A DNA stretch of 64,000 nt from Trebouxia sp. TZW2008. Lineage: Eukaryota > Chlorophyta > Trebouxiophyceae > Trebouxiales > Trebouxiaceae. The stretch's first letter is position 1; every line of letters begins with the position of its first letter. This document shows positions 49,901 to 64,000 of this stretch, in pieces. A program made the translations under genes and the position numbers. The notes beneath the pieces are model-generated. The model ran no database searches and was not told the origin of the DNA. It saw nothing but the letters and a program-made list of their open reading frames with translations. The stretch covers positions 120,824 through 184,823 of the forward strand of contig BDIU01000066.1 in the NCBI GenBank assembly GCA_002118135.1. Reading direction: 5' to 3'.

Positions 49901-52900
49901 TTTGATTGCATAGGTGCACGGAGTCAAGGACAGATACCTGTTGTTTGCAGACCAATGACAACACACTTGCCCTCTGTCAGAGTCTTCTGGGCCAGCTTGC
50001 TGACTTCGTCAAGCTTGGCTGCTGTGCACAACTGCCGGAAGAAGCGCAACTGGGCACTGTAGTACATACCCAGAATTGCCTGCAAACAAACGCAAGTTGT
50101 GATGGCACCAGGCAAGGGAAATGACAAGACAAAGTGCAGGTAAGGCAAGCTCAGTACAGCGCATGTGATGAGCTGCAGTCAGCCATTCCTGCCTGAGCAT
50201 CGATGTGCATGTGGCTCAAGAATGCCGTAGAATGTCACAGCTGGCTCTTTTGGGTGCGTGTACAAGATGCTGATGGTTGTGTATGTAGCTGTAGCCCAGG
50301 ATCATGCACCCTACTTGACTTGTTTTGCTCATTGAGATTATGATTTGTATTCAATCATATTCTCAATGTGTTGTTCCAGTAATGCATCTTGTAGCGTGCA
50401 ATCAGCTGCTCAAGCCACACAGCTCACTTGTTGTGCTATTGAAGGTGGATAGGACACCTCTCACAGCAGCAGCTTACCTTTGCGGCAGGCCCTTCAATCA
50501 AAGCCGCATGCTTGCAGGAATCAATGCCCTCCTTCACTTGCAGCCAGACTGCCGCTGCGTTGTCATACATGGTCTTGTAGTCATCCGGGATGCTGACTGG
50601 CACTTGCTCAAACTCAACACCCTGCACACATTCGCATCAAGCTCATAGCAATCTGGTAAAGTGCATCAGCCATAAGTACTGTTACATAAGCTCAGCAGCA
50701 TTGCGCTGCAACTGCAGCGTGCTGCAAAAGTTTTGTGAAAGCTTTGATGCATGTGCCCAAAGTGCATCAGTCTTTCTTTAGAGCAAAGTTGATCTTGTGC
50801 AGGGATCCATGAAAAAGGCAGCAGCAGCAGCAGCATGCTGTGGATGTTTGGATGCCCACTGGACCTGTTTAAGGGCTTAAGCTCTTTACCTCATAGCTGA
50901 GAGTGCGAGCAATGAAGGAACCAGACTGCTTCAGCTCCATGGCTACCAGCTCCATGGCAGCTGCAGTCACACACGTACCTTTGTCAGATAAGCACAACAC
51001 TCTCGAGACGACATAGATATAGCCACATGCAATGCAAGGGACAGAGCGAATATTTGCTGAAGTGCGAGCGACGCCTTGAAGCATGTGCTCATGTGCGATA
51101 CTGCATATAGTCATTGCCATGGTTTGGCACATGTGATCAGCCTTGTTGGCTGGCTAAAGCATGTAACATTACTCTCTCTCTCTCTGTGTGTGAGGTGCAT
51201 GACAGAACTCCTGTCAGCTAGCATCTGACATTGAATGTCAGGGGAAATTGCCTGAGACTACTGCTTTGCTCAGCTTCGTGCACATATTGTGCTTAAATTG
51301 AGCGCAAACAATCTGCAAAATGTGCTGCAGAATGAGCTGTTCTTCCCTAGTCCAACTACTTTCTGCTTGCATCCTATTATGTTCATGAGCATGCGTGCAA
51401 TGCTTGGATGCGGGCTCTCACCAACACCCCTCTGTTGCAGCATGTTGACAAATTCCAGCTTGCTGGCAAAAGCTGTCTTCTCGCCCCACAGTCCAAGCCG
51501 GGTCATGTAGCACAGGTTCTCTGCCTCAGTGGCGCCTGTAGCGCTCACATACAGCACCCTGGCTTTGGGAAGCCTTTTCTGGATCTCAACCACTGCCTGC
51601 GCATCCACATGGACATGGTCAGGACGCGTGTTTCATAATTTGTGCGCTGTGAGTCAGTGCTTGAATGCAAGATTGAAATGTCTGCTTGGATATTTTATAT
51701 AGATTTATGTTGTGGCGGCATCTGTGGCCTGTTGAAACCTATATTGTGTAGCTGTGCTAGCAGAGCATACAAGCAAACAGACACAGTCAGGAATGTTTAT
51801 GTTGTCAGTGTCAAGCTGTGATTCACGCTCTGTTAATGCTGTCGAGTCTGAGCAAGACCTTGCAGATGGTGAGAAGTGTGTGCAAAACAACAGGTGCTAT
51901 GTTGGGTGCTTACAAGCAGATTGAGGACATGCAGTCTGCTGGTACAGATAAGTTGTCTTGTCATTGAATTGGCTGCAGATTCAAGTTGGTCATGTTTGAC
52001 ACAGCAGTGTTTCACGAGAAGTGTATGGCTTGCAGGCATTGACTGCAGTGATGCTTGCATAGTAAATAAACAGCAGTAAGTAGTGATGAAAGCCCAAATG
52101 ACAGTGAAGCTTACCCTCGAGGTTTTGCTTTCATTCTGCTTCCTGCCCATTGCACCCTGCTTGGCAATGCAGTTCTTGGCCTTGTGACACTCATCAAACA
52201 CAAGTGCCCCATCAAAGTCTTCACCACCCAGCCATTCAACAATCTGTTGCAAGCGTGAGCCTTGACCTGCATATGACGACAGTTGAATGTTGAAGACTGT
52301 ACTTGTCAGCCTTGTGACGCTCATCAAACACAAGTGCAGCAGCAAAGGTTTTGCCACCCAGCCATTCCACGATGCGCTGCAAACATGAGCCTTGACCTGG
52401 GGGTGCGCTTCTACTGTAGCAAAAGGTGCAATTTTGCCACTGGCTATCACAAGGGGTATGCTGAGGGAACGCATCAGAGCAAGGCCAAGCATAACATTGC
52501 CAGATCAGCTGCAGTCAGCTCTCCAGCACTGAGCATGCTGTAGACCCAGGTTTGAATGATTTACCTGCCTGCTTGCAAGCACCCACAAGGCCTGAACGTG
52601 TTGCCACTTGACGCAACGTGCAGTTTGCGGTGTTAATACAGCAAATACTGCATCAGCCAATGCACAGGTATGTTTCCATACCAAACTCAATGCGACTGAG
52701 ATCACTCTCAGGCTCGCACAGGTCCCCCAGGCCGCACTCCTCTGCTTCAGGATGATCAGCGTTCACATGGCACGTGCCAGGCCTGGGTTTTGGCGTCTTG
52801 GTTTTGCCTGCTATGAGCAAGTCATAGGTGGCAAATAGAATGCCCTTGTCATAGCCTGGCATGTCTGCCAGCTTGTCACCAGTCTTGGCCTTGCAGTGCT

Positions 52901-54393
52901 TCAAGTCGTGCAACTCGACAGGCTCATATTTCAAGGCTCCAATGTCGTGGAAGTCGCGTTTTGCATCTAATGCCAAGTCTCCTGAGGCTGAGAACCAGAC
53001 TGCCTGCAAAAAGCATTTCATTCACTCGTTTAGTCAGAATGTATACTACACCGGCTCAGCAGGCCTAGCTAGGTACATGCTGTAGCAGTCAACTGTCTCC
53101 AACCAGTTCTGTCCTGCGCTCAACTCAAACAGTCTGAACTGATCATGAAGGATGGAAGGTTTGACACAACATTTACTACAGTGTTGCAGGACGAGCTTGT
53201 CTACGTGCAACGCTTGAGGGGTGAGGGGCAATGTTTGCGCAAGCAAGCTGCCTGAAGCCAGCCGTAGACATGACGTTAGGCCACAGAGGTGAAATGTGAC
53301 TGTGTTTGCACCTTGCTGGTAAGCTAGCATGTTGGACATCGATCGCCAACACAAACTATGTGCAGTGCTGACATCGGTAGACACGGATTACATGTCGTGT
53401 GACACAGAGCTAGACTGAGCTTGCCGACAGGAGGAGAAAAGCAAGCAGTTGCATCAGATTCAATACCTTGGTGCGGCCTCTGAGAATGTTTTCAAATACC
53501 AGGCTGGCAATTTGACGCCCTTTCCCCACTCCTGGCCCTGCCAGCAGTCGTTGATGTGAAGCAAAGGCAAGCTGCTCATTTGCATGATGCAGCATTCAGC
53601 AACACACAATGGGAGTCAGCAACAAGCAATGCAGCAGTGAGCCACACACCGTGAATGTCAGCACCAAGCGACACACACTGGGATGCGGAGTTGCATCAAG
53701 CTTACCATCACCCAAGAAGAAGCCAGCTCGAGAATGGTCTGGCAGGAATGTCTCATGCTTCTGGCAAGCCAGCCTTACAGCCTGAAACTGCAAGGCGCTG
53801 ATGCGTCCTGCGCGCATTGAATGCAACCTCATTTGTTAGACTGAACACCCATCTCAAGACTGAAAGGATGTCGCAGAATCTTCAGACTGCCAACAAAGCA
53901 GCAGGCATGCTGCAGCGCCAGTGACAGGGTGACAGAATAGCTGACGGCCTGGTTAGGAGATACTGTGTTTGTATGTCAGCAGAGAGCAGTGCTTGCCTTG
54001 AACAATCTGTGCTGGCAGGCACATCTTGTATGTGCCAGCTGGCAATGGCACAGAGCTCAGAGCTGCTGCTTCAGCAATCTTGTCAGGATGAGGACTAAGT
54101 CCTTGCTTTTCTAGCGCTTCAGTTGAGACAAGTGCAAAGCAATCCTCCTCAAGTCCGTCCCCGATGTTGTGATCTTCCTCAACTCTTGGCTGAGCTGGAC
54201 CTGGCAGCTGCATTCCAGATGACTGCTGCCTTGCTTTCTGCTTTTGCTTTGCACGGTGCAGATCAACCATGCTGTGTGCGTTCATCGGTGGACCAGTCAC
54301 AGGCATACGAGCGCCGGTCAGATCAATTCCATATCGGTTTGCTGCTTGCAAAAACTCATTGTTGTATTGCGTCGTGCCATAGGCGGGAAACAT
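40923..54393 (-). CDS. SBNO: Strawberry notch (SBNO / FORGETTER1-like) helicase-family protein
   Basis: Twenty-five exons agree in phase (about 1223 residues): 54393-53997, 53807-53706, 53537-53467, 53003-52682, 52266-52115, 51596-51422, 50960-50890, 50621-50478, 50079-49938, 49605-49412, 49281-49147, 48714-48550, 48224-48025, 47006-46856, 46534-46428, 46112-46025, 45657-45562, 45111-45007, 44463-44253, 43845-43761, 43484-43410, 43024-42879, 42256-42105, 41537-41433 and 41069-40992. If the last exon is not spliced on, the frame stops at 40923. SBNO landmarks: [40 protein letters not shown] (Walker A), DECHKAKN (Walker B), [35 protein letters not shown] (motif VI) and [20 protein letters not shown]. 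The family acts in the nucleus as a transcription or chromatin co-regulator. The Walker A has Pro where Ala is usual. The intron after exon 1 uses a GC donor. The tail is Lys/Gly-rich ([18 protein letters not shown]). Confidence 0.85.
41400..41745 (-). repeat. Duplicated exon 'KEGKENRPR' in SBNO gene tail
   Basis: An almost whole second copy lies at about 41730-41635: [20 protein letters not shown] against [20 protein letters not shown] in exon 41537-41433, both after an AG acceptor. The upstream copy loses the donor after VIDL, so it is probably unused, but it is well conserved. Confidence 0.88.
42100..42550 (-). repeat. Duplicated exon edge (exon 42256-42105)
   Basis: A second copy at about 42530-42425 shares TGGGCAAA, then the stretch GGTGGTCCTTTGGCTCTGAG and CACATGAA, in the same order. 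Confidence 0.85.
42750..43170 (-). repeat. Both edges of SBNO exon 43024-42879 multiplied
   Basis: The exon start ([18 protein letters not shown]) has an upstream copy at about 43158-43080 ([18 protein letters not shown]). The exon end ([19 protein letters not shown]) has a downstream copy at about 42855-42760 ([19 protein letters not shown]) with its own AAGTAAGC donor. Confidence 0.9.
44060..44335 (-). repeat. In-frame duplicated exon end '[16 protein letters not shown]'
   Basis: The end of exon 44463-44253 ([20 protein letters not shown]) recurs at about 44160-44085 as [20 protein letters not shown], followed by the same donor CAAGGTG. The frame stays open between the copies, so a longer exon using the downstream donor is possible. 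Confidence 0.88.
44807..44984 (+). mobile_element. MITE copy 3, complete, TA-flanked
   Basis: About 178 bp with terminal inverted repeats TACGGTAAACTCTCTTTGTA and, on the other strand from the right end, TACAGTAAACTGTATTTGTA. TA at both ends fits the target preference of Tc1/mariner or pogo-type transposases. Contains repeated GTAAGGACA motifs. No coding capacity. It lies ~22 bp from the donor of SBNO exon 45111-45007. Confidence 0.85.
47095..47380 (-). repeat. Copies of SBNO exon 47006-46856 5' part
   Basis: Two upstream copies near 47225-47110 and 47370-47275 match forward CTATCTGxCCTAGxAxGATxCT and CCTACGCAGTGxGGC followed by CAAACCTGCA. Confidence 0.88.
47560..48110 (-). repeat. Copies of SBNO exon 48224-48025 3' edge
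   Basis: The exon end with donor (forward CTTGTTCTGCACGTTGAAGG ... GCATGACGGTCTCCATGA) is repeated near 47870 and 47695, with a weaker trace near 47575. Period about 170 bp. Confidence 0.88.
52110..52405 (-). repeat. Copy of the DECHKAKN exon upstream of the real one
   Basis: About 52385-52300 encodes [15 protein letters not shown] and [11 protein letters not shown] after an AG acceptor, against [15 protein letters not shown] and [11 protein letters not shown] in exon 52266-52115. The Walker B cysteine is Arg in the copy and no donor follows. Confidence 0.9.
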
Positions 54394-54880
54394 TTCGCAG
54401 GCTAATCGTATGCTACGATAAGCTGCAATTCAGCTGCTGTCCATGGAGCTGCTGAACTTCGGGTTCAGCTCGAGCGGGTGCTGTCTAAATGGCCCTTAGG
54501 GAGTTGATGAAGCGACTGGACTCCCGTCGCATCCGTTGCTTTCCAGCACTGGGGTCGGCCAATACTTCCTCCTGCAATACTGCCTCAGCCACGGGCGTCT
54601 GCAAATGCACAGCATAGCATTCGAAAATTTTTAAACCGTTGCAGAGTGGCTACAAAATTTACCGAGGCCTGACTCCACTGCGCTCATGCTCCGAAACCAG
54701 ACTCGTTGCGTGTTTGCCACATCGTTTAAGCAGTGCCGACTTTCGCATTTGCGCCTCATGTTGGGCTGTTTGTGCTGAAAGGTTTCGTGTGTGCATGCAA
54801 ATCAAGCTGTGGCGACATTTACGCACCGGTGAACATCAGCTGTACGTTCGATGACGTGCTGAATCTGCTATTGCCCACCA
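54394..54880. promoter_or_regulatory. Divergent promoter region, SBNO / DUF815-like genes
   Basis: 487 bp between divergent ATGs. No motif recognised; inferred from layout. Confidence 0.45.
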
Positions 54881-57626
54881 ATGACTTCGCATTTCTGTCT
54901 CCAATCTAGCCGGCCCTGCTACGTGAAGACCTCTCATTGCTCTCCTCTGCTCAACACCACAAGTTCTGGTGTGCTGCCGGCTGCTCGTCAGCTTTGCTCG
55001 TTTCGAATCAGACATCGACATTGTGAAGTGCGCCGGTCGTCCATCGGCTTCGACCTGGGCGGTGCAAACGGCAGAGGCAAGCAAATGGCCTGCTGCAGCA
55101 TTAGCACTTGAGATCAGCTGAGCTACCTTGCGACACTCTTTCAGCGGTATGCAGGCACAGAAAAACACGCAGACAACTTGACAAAAGCTGCTTCTTCTCT
55201 GCTGCTATACCAAAATGTTCTCAGCGGCAAGCCTGCTAAGGCTTTTTTGAAACTGTTGCTCCTGCTGCAAAGAGGCCGGCTGCAAGACATTCTGGAAACC
55301 TATGGTGACTTCTATAGTTCACTGGCTGTTGCAAGTCATCTGTCCTGGCAGGACTTCTTGCTCGAACAAGTGAGTGACTTCATTTGTTCAGGTGATCAAG
55401 CTTGTCCTGGCATGTCTGACCTACATGCTGTCTCTGTTTGCACCTGCTCAGTGTTGTGACTTGTCTGTGCATGCAGGTTGGCTTTGTCTTGTAACACACC
55501 CTTTGCATCAATTGTGATCCTCTGTTGCATACTGTTGCACATGTATTGCTCGGGCATGCTTTCTCGTACTTGGATGTGGGCCTCGTGACAGACCATACTG
55601 GCATGCGGGACTCACCGCCCATCTCAGCACTTTGCATGCACCATAATATGTAAATGGTATCATTAACGTATGTTGCATTATGTATCATATACATGCAGAT
55701 CTTGCTTGGCAAGCAGAATGCCTTTGCAAAGGCAGCAGCAAGAGGCGAACTTCCCAGGTCATCACCTAGGCATAAAGCTGCTGCCTATGATCTTGACATA
55801 CTGCAGAAGCTTGCAGTAGCCGAATCCACTCTTGTCTCCTGGATTGAAGATGTATCCTCATCAATTCCTGATGGTTGGAAAGAAGCAGGCATGTGCAGAC
55901 TTCTTGTTCGCGCTGCCGCTTTCATATGTCTGACAACGCTACAAGTTTTGCAAACTTCTGCTGCATTTGGACATGATTGAATGACTCTCTTGACCTCGTC
56001 GGCATGTTGGGTCTCTATGACAGTACAAGGATGATTGATTGATTGATCACATTGATTGATTGCTTCTCAACCCAGACTTCCTCAAGTATCAAAGTCCTTA
56101 TGCTCAGTATCTAGCTGCAGATCCTCATGTGCAACCTGTATTGTCCTTTTGCAGTTTATACTGATGTTACTGGTGCCAACAATGCATCTTTTGCTGCAGC
56201 GTTGTCTTCTGGACCCAGCACCACGCCACAGAGAGATGCAGTCAAAACTGAAGAACTGAATTTGCCCGGCGACTTATCTGCACCAGACTTCATCCAAGCG
56301 CCTGTCAGTCCTGCACAGCGATCTGCTTACAGAGCCTGGATTGGTGGCAAGTGGCGCTGGTCAGAAGCGTTGCCAGAGCTGCAATATTTCTATGAGACTC
56401 ATGGCTTTGGCGTGACATCAACTGACAGTGGCCTGAAATGGGTTGATGGGCTTCTTGAGATGTGTGATTATGACAGAACGCATATGTCGTTAGGCATAAA
56501 GGGAGCCTCTGCGAGCATACACAGCCCAGAGAACGAAGGGGTGCCACATGAAGTGCTTCAACACATTGAAAACTTTGCAAAGGGCAGTGAGGATCAAAAG
56601 GGTCTTGTTTATATGGGGCATCAAACTGTCAATCTGGGGTCGCTTGTGAAGAAAGTCGGCCAGCACGGCATTCGTGTGCTTCATCTCACAAGCACGGACT
56701 TGACAAAGCTTGCAAATGTGGCAAGTGCTCTATACCTGTATCCTCGGGTCAAGTTTGCTGTGGTATGCAATGCTTGGGTGGAGCAAAAGCAAGCCACTAC
56801 ATGGACAGCTTTGCAAGAAGTCTTTGCCGGTATGAGCCTTTTTCTGCGAATTGTGTGCATCCCTTGCCATATGTCCTGATCTGCAACCTCTTCAGACCAT
56901 AAAAAAGAGCAGCCTGCAAGGTAGGATTGAATGTGCTTGTCACTTGTTGACTTTGATTTACATCAGCCAGCTAGCTCAATGTTTAGCGCAACATGTCTAT
57001 GGCACATGTCAAAATCTTTGCAAGTGCAGCCTGCAAGGCAGGCCTTACTTTCCTTCTTGTCATCTGTTTATGTCAATGCTTGTCAACCACCTAGCTCAAT
57101 GTTTTGCACAACGTATTTGTGGCACAGAATAGCTCAAACAATCTCATGTTGCCTGTACTCCCACATGCTGCTGGCAATCAATGGCTTGCAAGCCCTGTGA
57201 CATTATTACAGCTCTTGTGTGCCTATGCATGCTACTCATGAGGTTGCAAATCTATTTTGTCAGGCAGCTCTCTCCTGCTCATGCACCTGATAGTCATGCA
57301 TCAGCAGACTCAGATGAAACTTCTGGTATAGACATGATTGGTTGATGAAGGGGTGTCAGCTGTTTGAGCGGCGTGTAATGTGGCACGGTATCAGCTGCTC
57401 GACAGGCATGCAGTATGGCATGATATGTTGCAATGGAGATTTGCAAGCATTTAAATGTCACAGCAGCACCTGTTGGCATGCCAAATTGTGCCACTCAGCA
57501 GGATCATCACAACGCTTGCTATGGAGAAGTTTGATTTTGAACAAGCTTGTCGCATGCTATGCAGGCGGCTTGTGGCCACAAAATGCCAGGTTGTATCTGA
57601 TAGGGAACGATGAGTTAGGTCACTGA
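54881..57626 (+). CDS. DUF815-like P-loop protein with degenerate nucleotide-binding motifs
   Basis: Five exons, 54881-55076, 55173-55369, 55699-55888, 56155-56829 and 57565-57626, sum to 439 residues in phase. The first ~65 residues (MTSHFCLQSSRPCYV...) are Ser/Arg-rich and look like a transit peptide. The rest follows DUF815 (a bacterial-type AAA-like ATPase family): EETHGFG-like region, LVYMGHQTVNLGSLVKKVG where Walker A normally reads LLxGxRGTGKSSLVK, GIRVLHLTSTDLTKLANVAS, FAVVCNAW where FILFCDDL (Walker B) is expected, TALQEVFAGGLWPQNARLYL and a terminal IGNDELGH. Both GTGKS and the DD pair are lost, so ATP hydrolysis is unlikely. It ends earlier than bacterial relatives, which continue past the LIYATSN strand. 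Two introns, after 55076 and 55888, use GC donors. Confidence 0.65.
56895..57130 (+). repeat. ~115-bp tandem repeat in last DUF815-like intron
   Basis: Two units share AGCCTGCAAGG, TTGTCA, CTAGCTCAATGTTT, GCACAAC/GCGCAAC and GTGGCACA/ATGGCACA in order. Confidence 0.8.
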
Positions 57627-59134
57627 GCACGTGAGAAGTGCAAGTGACCATAAACTTTGAGCGCAAGGTTGTTGTTGTCAACAAGAAACTTGGCCCCCAA
57701 GAAGTTCTGCGTCATGGTGAAAGATGAAAGTCATGGGAATAAGGCAGTAGCAACAGCAACCTATGGTCTAATGTTCAACTCATGAAAGTCAGACAGTGAT
57801 GCTCAGAACAATTCAGCCAAACAACACAATACTTGTGCCACATACACCTAGCACTCTTGCTGGAAAGTGTAAAAATGGTTGTTTTTATCAACCTATGGTG
57901 GTGGAGGTGTAAATAGCAACCCCCAGCTTGGGTTGGCCCAACGAACTTGGGAGCTGTTTAGTTGATGACCTTGAACAGAATGCAAGCCATGTGCGTGGAC
58001 GCCCCTCATCATGCAGGTGTCTCTTGCGTCGATGTCATGCGCATGCGTAGTGGATGTGCTGGTGCCCTGTCTGTACGTCCAAGAAGCAGAACAATCATCT
58101 GAATTGAGACAATCGCTTACAGCATTTCTAGGGCAGTAGTACTATTGTCAAGCGCAAGCGCACCACTCCAGGCCTGGTGGACACTCCATTTCAGGATATT
58201 ACTGCTTTTTTGATCCAGATATTGATATGCAGTTGTGGGCTTGCAGTCAAGTGTCCTCAGCTGTGTCAAACCTAATTGATGCAAGCAGAATGACAAGCTT
58301 GCTCTCACATATTGTAGCAGTGTGAAGAATTAGCACCTCGCCATCTAGCTAGCAATGCTTTTTTTCCCATACGCGCTCTGTAACACATATTTTTGATTTG
58401 ACATCACTTCAATCTCTCTGGCTGCATTGCTGCCAGCAATGTGCTACCTATGTCTAACCAATACTGCTTGTTACTAGGAACAATTGCAGATGCGTTTTCT
58501 TAGCAGGGTGAGCCTTTGGCAGCTTCGATTAATACAGGTTCAGCAGGCCTTCTGAAGGTGTTCTGTGTTGATCAGTCAGGCATGAAGCTTCAGGCCTTTC
58601 TGGGTGGCTTGCACGCAATACTCCATGTGTCGCCACAGCACAGCTTCAGCTGAATCAGACCTTGAAGGTCAATGCTGAACATGCAACAGGACCAGACTAT
58701 GTCCTGTGAAGTGTGCTGAATATGAATCAGCTTATAAGCTAGCTAGCTACAGCTAGGTGTGAGACGTGTCACCGATGACAAAGCGATCATTTTGTCTCAC
58801 AAGTTTTTCAAAACTTCTTTCTCACAGAACCATGGCACATGCGATCAGCCTTGTTGGCTGGCACAAGCATGCAAACTTTTCTCTCACGTTCTTCACCTGT
58901 GCTCCTCTTCATTTGAGCATTTGGCTTCATGTCTTCTGAGGCTGGCTGTGCTACAAGCAGATGAGCGCAAGCACCACGCACATGCCCGGAGCACACAGCG
59001 TTGTGCACCTGTGTGCAAGCACGCTCTAACGCGCTTCACTTGCCAGGTCTGTAGTGCAGCCTTCAGCGGGTCAGGTGCTGCATGCAGTTTATTGTCTGCA
59101 TCCCTTGAGCGTCGGACGTGGTGCGCTGGTGCAG
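57627..59134. promoter_or_regulatory. Intergenic region upstream of the CDPK
   Basis: 1.5 kb without a supported exon. It should hold the 3' UTR of the DUF815-like gene and the CDPK promoter and 5' UTR. A dispersed ~50 bp repeat is present at 58830-58880. Confidence 0.45.
58830..58885 (+). repeat. Dispersed ~50-bp repeat shared with 51115-51170
   Basis: GATCAGCCTTGTTGGCTGGC with flanks GGCACATG and AAGCATG occurs here and at about 51136 in an SBNO intron, on the same strand. Confidence 0.75.
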
Positions 59135-63818
<4,684 letters not shown>

Positions 63819-63938
63819 GTGAGCTTTCACTCTATTGACATCAAGTCTTGCGTGTCATGTCTTGTACTTTTCAGTCAAGCACGTACATCGGTCTTTGGAT
63901 CTTGCAAAGAATATTTCCTCATTTCCCTTTTGATTAGG

Positions 63939-64000
63939 TACAGTAAAAGCTCTTTATAACGACCACACTGGTATGCTGACATTTTGTTGTTATAACAAGA
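63939..64000 (+). mobile_element. MITE-like element, left end only
   Basis: TACAGTAAAAGCTCTTTATAACGAC is close to the terminal repeat of the 44807 element. It lies in the CDPK intron after exon 63818 and runs off the window. Confidence 0.6.

Overview
The window is nuclear DNA of a eukaryote, almost certainly a unicellular green alga (Chlorophyta, perhaps Trebouxiophyceae). The evidence is many short exons with canonical GT-AG and some GC-AG introns, a plant-type calcium-dependent protein kinase with fused EF hands, a plant-like TMEM19/PGR protein, a RAP-domain organelle RNA-binding-type protein, a plant/animal strawberry-notch helicase, and an arsenosugar radical-SAM enzyme with an N-terminal extension resembling a transit peptide. 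The species cannot be named from sequence alone.

Layout, left to right: 3' part of an IST1-like ESCRT-III regulator (+, to 3028); TMEM19/PGR membrane protein (-, 3163-4756), divergent from arsS (+, 5099-9798); small secreted Cys-rich protein (-, 10727-11885); a 21-exon RAP-domain protein (-, 13328-27011); an FHA protein resembling MCRS1 (-, 27867-29118), divergent from a SET/MYND methyltransferase with a large Gln-rich insert (+, 29585-32780); a PHD-finger/coiled-coil protein (-, 33317-40726) and a strawberry-notch helicase (-, 40923-54393), which can also be read as one phase-continuous 34-exon gene; a DUF815-like protein whose P-loop has degenerated (+, 54881-57626); and a CDPK (+, 59135 to beyond the right edge). 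For each gene I rebuilt exons by hand. In every complete model the exon phases agree and the summed length is a multiple of three.

The most striking feature is shared by nearly all genes. The introns contain tandem, decayed copies of the neighbouring exon edge, that is the last or first 30-150 bp of an exon together with its splice site and some intron. They usually occur 2-4 times with periods of about 80-190 bp. Examples flank arsS exon 5, the CDPK catalytic-loop exon, the PHD exon and most RAP-gene exons. A larger version of the same process copied five consecutive exons of the RAP gene in frame. A second layer is a family of about 180 bp TA-flanked MITEs (ends close to TACAGTAA) found in three introns and at the right edge. 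One of them begins exactly at an arsS splice donor.

The genes do not form a functional pathway. They are ordinary neighbours in a gene-dense algal genome: two clearly divergent pairs share short intergenic regions (342 and 466 bp) and a third pair shares 487 bp.
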